From the NCBI GenBank assembly GCA_002221725.1, contig NJFT01000278.1:1-48789 (forward strand): 48,789 nt of DNA, in the 5' to 3' direction. The stretch comes from Scedosporium boydii. Its lineage: Eukaryota; Ascomycota; Sordariomycetes; Microascales; Microascaceae. Below are positions 22,860 through 33,712 of the stretch, in pieces. The position numbers and the translations under genes were made by a program. Each line of letters opens with the position of its first letter. Position 1 is the first letter of the stretch. A model generated the notes under the pieces. It was not told the DNA's origin. It saw nothing but the letters and a program-made list of their open reading frames with translations, and ran no database searches.

Positions 22860-23690
22860 CGGGATAGACGCGCGTAAGCGCCAAGACAGATCTACCTTTC
22901 TAGAACAAGATGAGAGTCAATGAATGGAGATCCGAGAGGTTCCCTGCTAGTTGCCCTAGCTTCTTTTGATTGTTGACTGCCGTAGAAACTACTCAAGATG
23001 CTCCCCTATGGATGATGAAGTCGCAGCGATGTTTCATGCGAATGAAGCGACAGACGCGCGCTTTGGCGCTTTGGGTGTAAACAGGCGCAAGCGCCAGGAC
23101 AAATATCTCCCAGGCTGTCTCTGTGGACAAAGACAAGATTTAATAAATAGTGTTCCAAGAAGTTACCCACCAGTTAAGCTAGCCCGCTCCGGCTATTATA
23201 TGCTGGAGACACTAGTCAAGAGGCTCTTCTCTAGATGACGAAGCCGTCTTGGTGCTTCATCGGATGAAGCGACAGGCGCGCGCTTTAGCGCTTAGATGAA
23301 CATGAGACTACCTCTCCAGAAAAGCACAAGATTCGGTAAATGGCTTTCCAAAAAATTCTCCCACTAGTTAACTTCGCTCCCTTGGACTATTTTATGTCGG
23401 AGACAGTAGCCAGCAGGCTCCTCTATGGACGACGAAGCCATCCTGATGCTTCAGAAAATGAAGCGACAGACGCGCGTCTGTGCGGTTGAGGCGGGTATGT
23501 ATTCATTGATGTTTTCTATGACTATAACAAGAGGTATCGAGGCACAACTTATGTTAAAAGAAGCAGGCCAGGCTAGGCAATCTACATCAGATATTTCACG
23601 GGCGAGAATTTCGTAACGAGTCTCTGAAGAAAGGATGTAAAAATTCCGTGGTAGACGCGCGTGTATGCGCTTGTATTTGACGCAGTTTAA
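22860..23690. repeat. Second tandem repeat array (~185-222-bp period) anchored by gacgcgcg
   Basis: The motif gacgcgcg (one copy ggcgcgcg), usually followed by a second gcgc-containing word, recurs at 22867, 23053, 23275, 23469 and 23654. Spacings are 186, 222, 194 and 185 bp. Between them other words recur in order: tctatggatgacgaagcc-like, gatgcttca-like and gaatgaagcgacaga-like. The copies are diverged. Short open frames inside repeat the phrase MDDEV/MDDEA but do not look like a real protein. Function unknown. Confidence 0.65.
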
Positions 23691-24380
23691 TGTTGGATGT
23701 TGGGTGCTGGGTGTTGGATCCTGCGCGGCTCGCCGAAAGGCAGAGCGCGGCACCAGGGTGATGCCCTCGGGGATGGGAAATTGCATTGAGAGCATGCTAC
23801 GATGACGATCCGCAGCCAAGTACTGAGCTTCAGGGGGCCGACGGCTTCTTTGCTTGAAGGGCCCCTGGTATGTCTGGGACTGCGGCTGAATCTTCGCGGC
23901 GTCGAAGTAGGCCAGGCATTGGGATAAGGACGCAATTCGACCGCTAGAGGTAGTGGATCCGAGGGGAGCGCGAGCGGGTGGGAACGGGCTTGGCAGAATC
24001 AGAGGGGAAGTGACACACCCTGGTAAGTCACATTAGCCGGCAGCTCGAGTCTCCCTCCGCGACTCTTCTGTCGAAGAGAGAACCGCCACGAGACTTACGA
24101 GGAGGTACGAAAAGGGCTCGCGTAAACACCCAGGTGGGCTTTTGCTCGATGGATTGCGGTCGGAGTAGATGGATCGCGCCATGTGCTCTGGCTTCTCCGG
24201 TTCCTCTTGGTTGCGGGACGTTAGCTGGGGGCCTGTTTATTAGGGGAAAATAAGAGGAAGGGGATACGGTACCTTCACGGCCTCGAACACGGGACTGGAA
24301 TGCTCCCCGAGCACTCAAGAAGTAGCTTTGGTCGTATACTCGACTCAAGTCCTTGCCATTATCCTTGAGTATGGCGTCAA
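23451..24380 (-). CDS. Unrecognised multi-exon gene, 5' end unresolved
   Basis: Three exons fit by phase: about 24380-24273, 24224-24099 and 24019-23451, with GTACCG...CAG (48 bp) and GTAAGT...CAG (79 bp) introns. The joined frame reads VDAILKDNGKDLSRVYDQSY, then FQSRVRGREANVPQPRGTGE, EQKPTWVFTRALFVPPRR, LSQCLAYFDAAKIQPQSQTY and MLSMQFPIPEGITLVPRSAF. I recognise no domain. The first exon probably begins at an acceptor (TTTTCGTAG) near 24380, because no in-frame ATG exists there. The last exon runs on into the repeat array, so the true stop may be earlier through another intron, or the repeat DNA may have extended the reading frame. Support comes from consistent phases and plausible composition only. 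Confidence 0.4.
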
Positions 24381-24565
24381 CTACGAAAAGTTTCAGTGGT
24401 AGAACAGTAGACACGACACAGTAAGTTACGACAGTGGAACAAATTTCTAACACACTTTTTATTTCTCTGGTGGATGGGATCTTGCCTATGGAAGGGCAAG
24501 TCCCTGAAAAGGCAGCATCCTAGAGCCGCCCTTCTCTCCAACCGAGATAAAAACCCGACAAGTAA

Positions 24566-25035
24566 AAACTGAGAAAACTCCGAACAAAACCGAAACAATA
24601 ACCATGGCTCTCTCTCTCCTCGACCACCCATTAGTAGAGACTATAAAACGAAAGTCCATTACCTCTCCTCCTCAATAGCCCATAAGTAAAAGCCATGAAA
24701 CGAATGTCCTTTCCCTCTCTCTCCTCAATAGCCCATTAGAAGAAGCCATGATAAACCTGATCAAGAACGACTGAAAACATTCCCACAAAAACAAACAAAC
24801 AATCACGTCTCTCTCTCCTCAACCACCCATTAGTAGAAGCCATGATAAACTTCAAAAGAACGACTGAAAACATTCCCACAAAAACAAAAAGAAACAATCG
24901 CGTATCTCTCTCTCCCCTCAACCACCGATTGGAAAAAGGCATGATAAACTTCAAAAGAACACACTAAGAAAATTCCAATAAAAGCAAAAGAAGCAATAGC
25001 GTATCTCTCTCCAATCACCCATTCGAAGAAGTGTC
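24566..25035. repeat. ~97-bp tandem repeat array with half-length units
   Basis: The phrase cctcaaccacccattag (with variants) recurs at about 24618, 24670, 24723, 24817, 24916 and 25013. Spacings are about 52, 53, 94, 99 and 97 bp. Full units also share agaagccatgataaac, gaacgactgaaaacattccc and acaaaaacaaaaagaaacaat, ending in a CT run. The short units lack the A-rich half. The array sits just 3' of the SANT-like gene and 5' of the unrecognised gene. Confidence 0.75.
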
Positions 25036-25057
25036 ATGAGGCTAGACGACCATTCGC

Positions 25058-26047
25058 TCATTTGTCGCCCTCGCCGAACTCCATGCTGAAAATCATCTCG
25101 TTCTCCTCAGCATCAGCCTTGATCTTCAGATCGATGTCGGGATTGCGTCGAACAAAATCCTCGACGGCAGGGGAGACGGGCCGGCTCGTCGGTCTCAATC
25201 GACTGATAGATAAATTCAGGAGCCCGCTGGGGAATGGGACGAGGCAACGATCGATGAGCCACGCCCCGGATGGCAAGCTGACGATCGGCGCGACGCTTGC
25301 GCAGAGTGATCGGCTGGCCGCGCTCGTCAAAGACCAAGGAGCTCCGGCGCTTCGAGACCCAATCGTGCTTGGCGGCGAGGGTCCAGTAGCGCTGCTGGGC
25401 CCAGTTCCTGGAGCCCATCTCGGCGAGCTCGGCGACCTTGGTCCAGTCGACGTCGGGTTTCTCGGGGAGACAGGCGGCGAGGGCGGCGAAGTAGCGGACC
25501 TCGGACTTGGTGTACTTGCTCGGGAAGAAGTACTGGAATTCGATGTTTGACCTCATCGCCAGGGGGCGGCTAGAGAATAGAGAGGCTTTGGGTTAGTGGC
25601 ACATCTTTTTTGCATTGGAGACGTTTGCGAAGGGTGGGGAGGATGGATGCGGGGTTGGACATACTTCTGTTGAACCGACGAAATATCAGCGGGAGCGCTG
25701 TTGGTCCATGGCGGTATACAATTAGCGAGGGTGTTGGAGCGAAGAGCAAAGGAGGAAGCTATGCGATGTCGTAGCAAGGCATGATCGAGAGAAGCGAGAA
25801 ATAGCAAACGCCCAGATGGAGTGAAGGAATCGTTCTGCTGGGCTACGATGGCGGAGATCCTGCGGGTGAACCATGGGGTACCCCGGGCAACCCCCGCGTC
25901 GGCACGCCACAGCCACGGGCCTCTTGTCAAAGGCCGGGCGGGGGCCGGCTGACCAAGGCCCGGCCGGCCCCGCGGGTTGTTCTGCTTATCCTTGGCGTCC
26001 GGGGACGCCTCCGGAAAGGTTGCTCTTAGCTCCCTCAGGATATGCAT
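25058..26047 (-). CDS. SANT/Myb-like DNA-binding protein with apparent +1 frameshift
   Basis: Exon 1 (26047-25665) and exon 2 (from 25569) join in phase across a 95-bp GTATGT...TAG intron to give SSVQQNRPLAMRSNIEFQYF. Exon 2 has a SANT/Myb-like block of about 65 residues (VRYFAALAACLPEK, VDWTKVAELAEMGSRNW and QQRYWTLAAKHDW). It then has a basic stretch (LRKRRADRQ) and QRAPEFIYQSIETDEPA. At about 25170-25190 the frame breaks. The unshifted frame stops at 25113 with atypical residues. The +1 frame reads VSPAVEDFVRRNPDIDLKI and ends MEFGEGDK at 25058, which looks natural. One extra C in a C run would explain it. The N-terminal exon is GC-rich and its start is uncertain; translation could begin at the Met near 25556. 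Probably a nuclear DNA-binding or chromatin protein. Confidence 0.6.
25932..25965. repeat. Perfect 8-bp GC inverted repeat
   Basis: GGCCGGGC (25932-25939) and GCCCGGCC (25958-25965) flank an 18-nt loop inside the presumed first exon of the SANT-like gene. It could form a hairpin; its role is unknown and it may be chance in GC-rich DNA. Confidence 0.6.
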
Positions 26048-27782
26048 CTTTCGGTGGCTCAAGGACGATAACTGGACGGAATCTGATTGTGGATAAGCGA
26101 AAGGGGGAATACAAAAGGAAAAGCTAGACTTTGAAGCAAAAGGAAGCGACGAAAAGCAAGGCCCATGCCCTCAAAGTCCTCATAGTGATGTGAAGGGGGA
26201 AAAGCTATTGACGAAAGGAGACCTACGAGAGAAAACTCATTTTAGACCTGAGGTACTGGAGCTAGTCTGGGAAGGAAATCACTTAAGTTAACGGGGAGAG
26301 AACGAAACATTTGAAATGACTGTTGGGATTCACCAATGTCTTCCAGGCTAGCTGTTTCCTGGAAGGTGATAGGGGGTTGGAGTGTGCTGGAGGAGCTAAA
26401 TGTGAGAGAGGCTTACCCTTTGAAAGCAGCAGGAACTCTTCGTCCAAGAGTGGGAGAGGAGACTCGGTGGTCCTGAGATGGACAGGATGCTGAAGCAAAG
26501 TTGTGATGTGCAAAGGGGCAGTTGACTAGACGATGAGTCCAGCCTAGTAGGCAGAAGAAAAGTGGAAGTGATCTCCAATAAAGAAAGGAAGGGTTGTAGT
26601 GAAGAGAGATGTTGGAGTTTGAGTGACCCCTGAGAGGAAGCTAGTGGGGTGAAGAGAGAAGAGAGGATGGTCCAAAGCTGGGAGGAATCGTGAGATTATA
26701 TAGACGTTCGAAGACAGCGAGGACGAGGTCGAGGACGAGGACAGGAGTCGTCCTCGAGAGGGGAGAGGGAGGTGATCCCTTACCGAGTTCTCTCGTCCGT
26801 AGCCAACTCGGAGCACGGCCCAAGAGCCAACCTCGTTTTCCAAGATGTCCAAGAGCCAATACCTTCGGACACAGTCATCACAAGTTTGCAGGATGCAAAC
26901 GACCATTCACGCCCACCTCCTCAATAATCAAGCTTTGGCCCACGACAAGAAGTACCCCGTACCCGGCCGGATATTGGGTCTGTCCTCCCCCAGAGCTGGA
27001 TTCCAAAAGAGGAAGAAAAGCGGCTGTTTGCCGTCTCGCCTTGGTTGGATAAGCCCAGCGCGCATGGCCGCATGCATGTTCTGCAGCCATTTCGACCATT
27101 TTCGAATGTCTCTGCTTTGTGTACCACACCTTCATGTCAAACCCAGTTTGCTCACCTCCCCTCCACAAATAGGCCACTGAAGCAGGCCCGGGAGGTGTGA
27201 GCCTTGGAGAATATTATTGGGCTTCTCTTGCATTTGGATGCCTCGAGAATATTGGTGATACAGACCGTTTGGCGGGCTGCGCGTTGAGGAACTCGTGAAC
27301 AAGCAAAAGGAAAATGGGACAAAAGAGAGAGAGAGCGAGAGAAGGAAACGGAAAGAAAAAAAGAAAAAAAGGAGGGAGGAAAGGGGAGTGAGAGACCGCC
27401 CACATCATCAAATGGCATTATCATTCCTCAGAATCTCTCCAGAAGGCCTGGCCACCACAGGAACAATTGGGGCGAGCCAGATTCAAATTGGCGGTATTCT
27501 TGACGGTATTTTTGATTGACATTTTATTTTTTGGGGGAGATCCCTCAAGCTATCATGTATATTGAAGTCGTAAACCGTGCCTTTCCTTTTTTTTATTCAT
27601 TATTTTCAAGAGAGAAGAACTATTAACCCAGAAAACCCGATAGCCTTTTTAAAATACAGTAATTGACCTATGAAATCAGTGACCGTTGCATTATTTTCAT
27701 CCCAGACGAGTGCAGGCTGTCCCAAGAATGGGCAAGCTGCTTTTACTAAACAGGCTACATGATGTGGAAGTCTAGATGGTTC
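26048..27782. other. 1.7-kb intergenic region
   Basis: This lies between the SANT-like gene (-) and the 3' end of the His-rich Myb-like gene (-). It has a short GAGGACGAGG-type repeat at about 26720-26745 and a purine-rich tract at 27300-27400. Open frames here show no recognisable protein. No gene is supported. Confidence 0.45.
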
Positions 27783-28708
27783 CTAAAACAGGGAGTCCCA
27801 GCATTCGGCTCTGACGGGTTGAGAATGAGCCTCAGCGGCAGCAGCAGCGATGAGCGCCGCCGCCTCTGCCGCAAAGTCGGGCGCATGCTCATGGGTGTGG
27901 TCATGGATGTGGTCGTGAGTGTGATCATGAGTGTGTTCCACAGAATCGTGAGTGGTGTGATGGCCTTGGGTCTGAGAGTGCGGATCGCACATCAGGTTAC
28001 CGTAGATACTCATGCTGTAGGCGGCATCCAAGGCAGTGTAGAGGGGGGCATCGGCCCAGGGATCCTGGCTCTGGCTGTCGTCTCCCGAGGTCTGCGGACG
28101 GTGGGTGCACTGGCCGAGACCGAAGATGCCTGTTTGCCCCAGTAGGTCTGAGGCGGGACTCATCGTAAGAGCGGGGGTACCCAGTATGTCATCGCTGCAA
28201 GACGAGATGAGGGAGGTGTCCGTCATCGGTGAGGGCACGGATGCTGGCGAGAACTGAGAGAGGAAGTGAGCGGCATCCGGCCTCTCCCGCTTCAATTTGT
28301 CGGGAGACTCATCGCGTTTCCGCTTCTTGGTACTCGAGTTCGTATTGATATCGGTTTCGACCTTGATGCTGTCTTCTTGCTTCGTCTTCGCGTCCTTCTT
28401 GCCCTTGGTTGACTTGCTCTTCGCGGCGCCCCCTTTGGTTCGCTTCTGAGGTTCTTGGCCCAACATGGCAGAGCGGAATCGGGAGTAGCGCATCCGGGCT
28501 GCGTGGCCGTTTGTAATCGGTTGGGCGAGGATGGGATCTTTGGCGACTTCGTTCCAGTCGATCTACGAGGTAGATGGCCTATGTTAGCGCCACATTTCAA
28601 AGTCGAGCCAATCTGGGGGGGGTTCGGCTCGGTACTTACATCCTTGAGGCATTTCTGCTTGAGAATGGCGAAGAGGAATCGTGTCATCTGGTTATCGTTG
28701 TTTGCCAT
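27783..28708 (-). CDS. Myb-like (Myb_DNA-bind_8 type) protein with His/Asp repeat
   Basis: Exons 28708-28640 and 28562-27783 (donor GTAAGT, acceptor TAG) encode 282 aa. Residues 1-55 form a fungal Myb-like domain: MTRFLFAILKQKCLKDIDWN followed by ARMRYSRFRSAML. The [KR]YSRFR block at the third helix is characteristic of the Myb_DNA-bind_8 group. A Lys-rich region with STKKRKRDE (likely nuclear signal) follows. Further on there is a run in which His alternates with Thr/Asp (HTHDHTHDHIHDHTHEHAPD, about residues 236-255), then an Ala-rich patch and the C-terminus WDSLF. It is likely a nuclear DNA-binding protein; the target is unknown. The His/Asp run could bind divalent metal (inference). Confidence 0.8.
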
Positions 28709-31700
28709 GGTGACTGGAGAGAAAGGTTTGATGACGAGTGAATCTGATGAGAGTTGAGATTATGCGAGGGAGATCGGACGATGCTGTTTCGAGTGAAGGT
28801 GTTGGTGATGAGTATTTTGGGTGAGATGGAGCTGGAATAGACAGATCAGGTCTATCCAGTTGTTAGGTCCCAAGTTTCTTGTGGTTTGCAGTGGGGTTGA
28901 GTGAGTTCAGGATTCTTACCTGGAGTGAGAGTACTGTTACATTCGGTGAGGTGAGGCTGGCAAGTCTTATGGAGGGGGTGGACTTTTCTGAATGGCTGAG
29001 TAGATCTACCCTCCCTACTCTCTAGATGGCCGGTACTGGTTTTGACTACTGATTCTTTCTTTCTTCCCCAAACTGTTTGGGTGCAATGAATATGGTAGAA
29101 TTAGGGACACGGATAGGGGTGACTGAGAACAACGCCTTGAATTTACAGTGGCCGGATGAGGCCTTTGATGATGGATGTATCCCCTTGATCCTCTTTTTGT
29201 CCTTTGTGTACTTGATGATCAAGAAGATAGAGTGTAAAGAGAGTGTGTAACGCCTTTCCTTGGCTGGTCGAAGGAAAACTGGCTCCAAGGCACAGGCCAC
29301 AGAGCTGCAGTATGAAATGGTGTATGAGGTGGCGAGGAGGGATGTTTGCCAAAGCTCATCCAGTAGGATGACCTAAGGGTGGGCGACGATAGGCTCGGAT
29401 GGATTTGGAGGCGGCACCTTGCCGAAGACTAGCGATGCACGGCACAGGCGAAATGAGAGCACAGAAAGGGAATCAGGGAAGCAGTTCGAGGCCCGGATCG
29501 AGCGGAAGCCGAGACCCAGGCGAGTAAGACGACAGTTCGACACCGAATGTGACACTCTCAGGCGCAGCTCGACTCGAATCGTAACTCGCTGAGCGGAGTA
29601 GACCGTTGGTCGCGGAGTCCAAGGCCGTATTGACGTTGTGTAAGGAGATACGTGGCCGACGAAGAGGAGGAGGTTGGATGAGAAGGAGGAGGAGCAGGCG
29701 AATCGATGTGCGTTTCCGACGCCCGCTGTTGTAGGAGTGGACAAACACAAGTAAGATTCCCAACTTGGAAAGCCTCGTTTCCGATTTTTCTTCTTTGCAA
29801 ACCGCGGAAGACAAGAAGGAACGAGGCCAGGGACCTGGAAATGCACGAAGTCGGGGAAGTTTGCTCAATAAATAGACTTGGTACGACGTACAGACGGACG
29901 GGGATAGGCAGATGGGATGCGCAAGGTGTGGGTGTGGGTGGGCACGGGGGGTGTGGACGGTAGCAATGCGCAGGGAAATCTCAAACACTAACACACACGA
30001 AGGATGCACAAGTTGGACGATGTGGAGTGGGGGGGGAATCACGGAAGCGGGAAGATTGGGCTGCCTGCAAAGGGCGCCATTCCCAGAAAGGTTTGATGAG
30101 AAGCCCATGGGGACACGGATCAACATGGATCATAATGGAGGGTGGGTTCAACGTTGAGTTTCGTTTGTATGAAGTCGCCCGTAATCTGCACTTACGAAGT
30201 ATTGGATTCGGGGGATGATACCCTCCATTTCCCGATTCCAATCAGGATTGGTGAATCTTTTGATACGTATGCACTTGCGCTTAATCTCTTGTTGATTGTG
30301 AAGCTGCGGCATGTCCCCGGCGGACGAGATGACGCAGCGATCCGTTCAATAGAGCATCAAATGCAGCCTCGAGAGTTTTTCTTTCCTATTTGATTCTCTC
30401 GTGCGTCTGTTCGAGCGGAGCGCGCCAAATGAGAAGGTCTCGTAGAATGTTTGCTCTGTCGTACACATCATGTACGCTGCACTGAGCCGACAGCAGGGAT
30501 GTAAATGGGAGATGAGGGGCTGGGACAAAGTCACCACGAGTACCGAAACACAAGGCAACGGACCATTTTTAGCGGGGGGGAGGGGAGGAAAAAAAAATGA
30601 AAATGAGGAACATCAATAACAAGGTACCGCAAAGTGAGTCACGCAGATGCAAGACTAAATTGGTCGGGATCAATGTATTACGGTGGAATGGGATGGGATG
30701 AATGAGATGAGGAACCGAGACCGAAAATACTCGAGGTCTGTGGGAATTGTTTGCTTGTGGCGACATGACGAAAATCATTGGACGCCGAGACGACCGGCAG
30801 CTTTGGGGGCTGCATCCGGCATGACGTTGTGCTTGAAGGATCATGTAGAAATCTGCTTGTTTGCCGTGAAGGACAACTGGCTCGCATCGAGGATGAAAAT
30901 AATTGAAATCATTGATCCGTTTGTCTGTTGGAGGGAGCAAAAATGTCCAAACCTAAAAATTAGTCCATCATCATCGCCATCGCCTCCATCGATATCCGAG
31001 CGGATCAAGGTGTCTCAATGCTCAAGAAGGGGGGTGTAAGCGAAGTCTAATGTTAGCCCGGGCGCAGCAATAGCCTGTTGTTACCTTGGCAAGGAGGCGA
31101 GCAAAAAAAAAAGTTCTCTGGCTTTCGTTTGCAGAGATCCATGCACCCGAAAAAAAAGACGGTCTGGAACAGCTCCTTTGGCTCACCATCCAAGGGGCCT
31201 CACCAATTGGCCATTGTCGACATCTCGACAGTTACACATGGTATGCGGACGGGGGAAATTGCGCAGACCATAGAGGCCTCTAGTTTGGACCGAATTAACA
31301 GGCCATTTTCCAATTCATGGACCAGCTTCCCCGTCGAAAAGATGGCGATGGTTGATGGTGGTATGAAGTGAGGTAGATGAAGCGACGCGTTGCCGCGAAT
31401 TGAGGCGGGGGTACGAGACCCATCGCTGGTGCCAATTTTCCACGAAACCACGTGAGCGGGACGAGCGGTGAAAAGAGCCCGAGTCAAGGGGGAGCTTGTG
31501 CCCAAAAGCCCCAATCAAGGTCAGGATTCAATGGGACCAAGCTCAAATCATGACATTGGTTTGGGAATTGGTGGGGAGTGGGGACGCTGCTGCCTGTTGC
31601 CTGATGGCCTGAGTCCCAAAGGAGCTGAAGTCACAGACCCCTTCGCTGCCTTGATTGTCAGGCTGGATGGGCAATTGTTCCGTCCTCCGGCTCGGGAATT

Positions 31701-32365
31701 TGAGTGCAAGGGTCATGACACAATTCATTCGTATTTTGTGTTGAAATGGACTGAAAATGGACTGTATCAAACCAGTGTCATACTGTGGTCTTGGAGACTC
31801 GCTTCCGTTTCTTCCATTTTTCCCCAACCCCTTGAATTTGTTTTGCTGCCCTCCCTTGCTTTGGTTTTTCTGCCCAAAGCACGCAAGAGCGCTGCGAGGA
31901 ATTCCTCCCGAGTCCCACTGCGCCATTGATCTTCACACTGTCCTGCATAGTGAATTGGACACTAGACAATGCAACATTGGACCGTGCGGATTTGACGGGA
32001 TTCTGGCAGAGCAAGCAAACATTTGATAGTACATGTCAAAAAGTACCTGCCGATTACCAATTGCTCTGTCCACGCTCTACCAATTTCCCACCCACAATTC
32101 TCTGTCCCCAAGATACTCCCATACCACTCCTCTTCTCCACATCCCCTCAGACGTGATATCGCACTATCGCCACCACACCACATCACAGCGCCATCAATTC
32201 ACTCGGAACAAGAAACATCCCGGCCGTCTCCCCACGTTTTGTTTGTGCCCCCGAAAGCTCCGATTTCTTCGGGAAGAGCGCTAAGCGGCGTGAGCATTAA
32301 AGAACAAAAGTACCGAGGCTGATAATCTTAGTAAAAAAAAAATCGAGGGACACCCTTGAGGCGCA
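28709..32365. other. 3.7-kb divergent intergenic region between two Myb-like genes
   Basis: This long gap separates the Myb-like gene on the minus strand (5' end at 28708) from the one on the plus strand (5' end at 32366). Many short open frames occur on both strands, but none has recognisable domains, a good intron series or typical composition. It presumably carries both promoters and leaders. Nothing else can be supported. Confidence 0.4.
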
Positions 32366-33712
32366 ATGAGTAAGAACTGGAACGACCGCGCCGACAGGGA
32401 CTTGTTCTTCACCATCTTGTCGGTGAAGAATATCGGCGTCATTAGCGGAGGGGAATGGACGACTATCGGTAACCATATGAGGGCTTTGGGCTATGGCTTC
32501 ACCAATGAAGGTTGCCGGTAAGTCTTGGGGCCCTGGCCTGTGCTATGTACACCGGCACGTTTGACATCTCACATCTCATGTCCCACCTCTATACACCCTC
32601 TACGTATTGTTTTAGACTGGTTTCTACCATGTTTGCTTTGATAGCATCCTCGACTTTTCTGTTTCGTTAGCTCGACCTTGTTCGCCTGTATCTGATCTAC
32701 ATTGCCTCTACACTCTCTCCCTTCTCTTATTCACTTGGTCATGATACTCTTGCATGTGAATTAAGCTAATACTTAGTCGGCAGCCAACACTTTCAGGGTC
32801 TCCGGCGAGCACAGGCCAAGGTCGAAGTCAATGGCGCTCTCAACGCAGATGGGACGAGACGACCCGTCGACCCGACCTTGAACCCCATCACTAGGCGTCC
32901 AGGTCCAGGCCGCGGTCGACCAAGGAAGCACCCTCAACCTCAGGCGCCTGCTCAGCCCCAGACCCAATTCATACATATGCAGCCCCAGCTGAAGATAGAA
33001 CAGCAGCAGCAACAGCAACAACAGAAGCTGCAGCAGCAACAGGAGCAACAGGAGCAGCAGCAACAGCAGTATCAGCAACAACAGCCTCAGCCCCAGCCTC
33101 AGCCCCAGCAGCAGCCACAACAGCAGCAACCACCGCACCAGACCCCAACACCGAACCCGCAGATGATGGTCAGCCCGGTCCCGGTACCCACCGCCGGCCC
33201 CATGCCGCCCAACGCAGCGCAGTCGTTGTCTCCGCCCGTCAACATGACTCACGCTCAAGCTCAAGCTCAAGCTCAAGCTCAGGCTCAGGCCCAGGCCCAG
33301 GCTCAGGGTCAAGGTCATCCTCGCGCAATGCCCGGCCAGATGCCCGTTCCTGTGCCTGGTCCTGTTCCCCTGGGTGCTACCGACTCTCCTGCTGAGCCTG
33401 AAAATGATGAAGAGGAGGAGGGCGAGGAAGAGGTAGAGGAGGCAGAGGCGGAGGCGGATGGGGAGGACGAGACGGAACCTGAGCCAGAGGATGACGATGA
33501 TGAGCCCGCCGCAAAGCGGGCGAGGCTGGATGATGGTCAGCATGAGCAAGCATTGAATGAGGAGGATGTTTTGGCTCTTGCTCATGGGAATCCTGCGGAT
33601 AATTACCCTTCGCCCACGTGAGTTGTCCCCATTTTTGTCTCTCTTGGGACATGCTCAAGCTTCTTTTATGCTAACTCTCGTTGTTTCTAGTTTCAACTAT
33701 GCTGAGGCCTAG
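32366..33712 (+). CDS. Myb-like protein with AT-hook, polyQ, AQ repeat and acidic tail
   Basis: Exons 32366-32517, 32784-33617 and 33691-33712 encode 335 aa. The first ~60 residues are a fungal Myb-like domain (DRDLFFTILSVKNIGVISGG then EWTTIGNHMRALGYGFTNEG and CRQHFQGLRRAQ). An AT-hook core, PGPGRGRPRKHP, follows at about residues 92-103. Then come a Gln-rich tract, a (Gln-Ala)n run coded by GCTCAA/GCTCAG hexamers at about 33252-33306, and an acidic Glu/Asp-rich segment with AAKRARLDD. The last exon is tiny (TFNYAEA). The layout suggests a nuclear chromatin-binding protein or transcription factor (inference). The first intron falls after codon 50 in phase 2, exactly as in the paralogue at 34633. 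Confidence 0.82.
32998..33306 (+). repeat. In-frame CAG/CAA and GCTCAA repeats
   Basis: CAG/CAA codons dominate 32998-33130, and a hexamer repeat GCTCAA, turning into GCTCAG, runs at 33252-33306. Both keep the reading frame and encode polyQ and (AQ)n. Length polymorphism between strains would be expected. Confidence 0.75.

Noticed and set aside
22966..23616. Short frames repeating MDDEV/MDDEA in the second array
   Set aside because: The peptide similarity follows from the DNA repeat. The frames are broken in the middle copy and have no introns or domain.
26544..26906. 120-aa minus-strand frame
   Set aside because: Its composition is dominated by a Ser-run from GAGGACGAGG-type repeats. No family is recognised.
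29473..30126. 217-aa minus-strand frame
   Set aside because: It is His/Pro/Leu-rich low-quality sequence with no ATG in good context, no domain and no introns. It is probably chance.
32773..33585. 270-aa Leu-rich minus-strand frame
   Set aside because: It is the complement of the CAG/CAA-rich exon of the Myb-like gene; poly-Leu is the antisense reading of polyQ.
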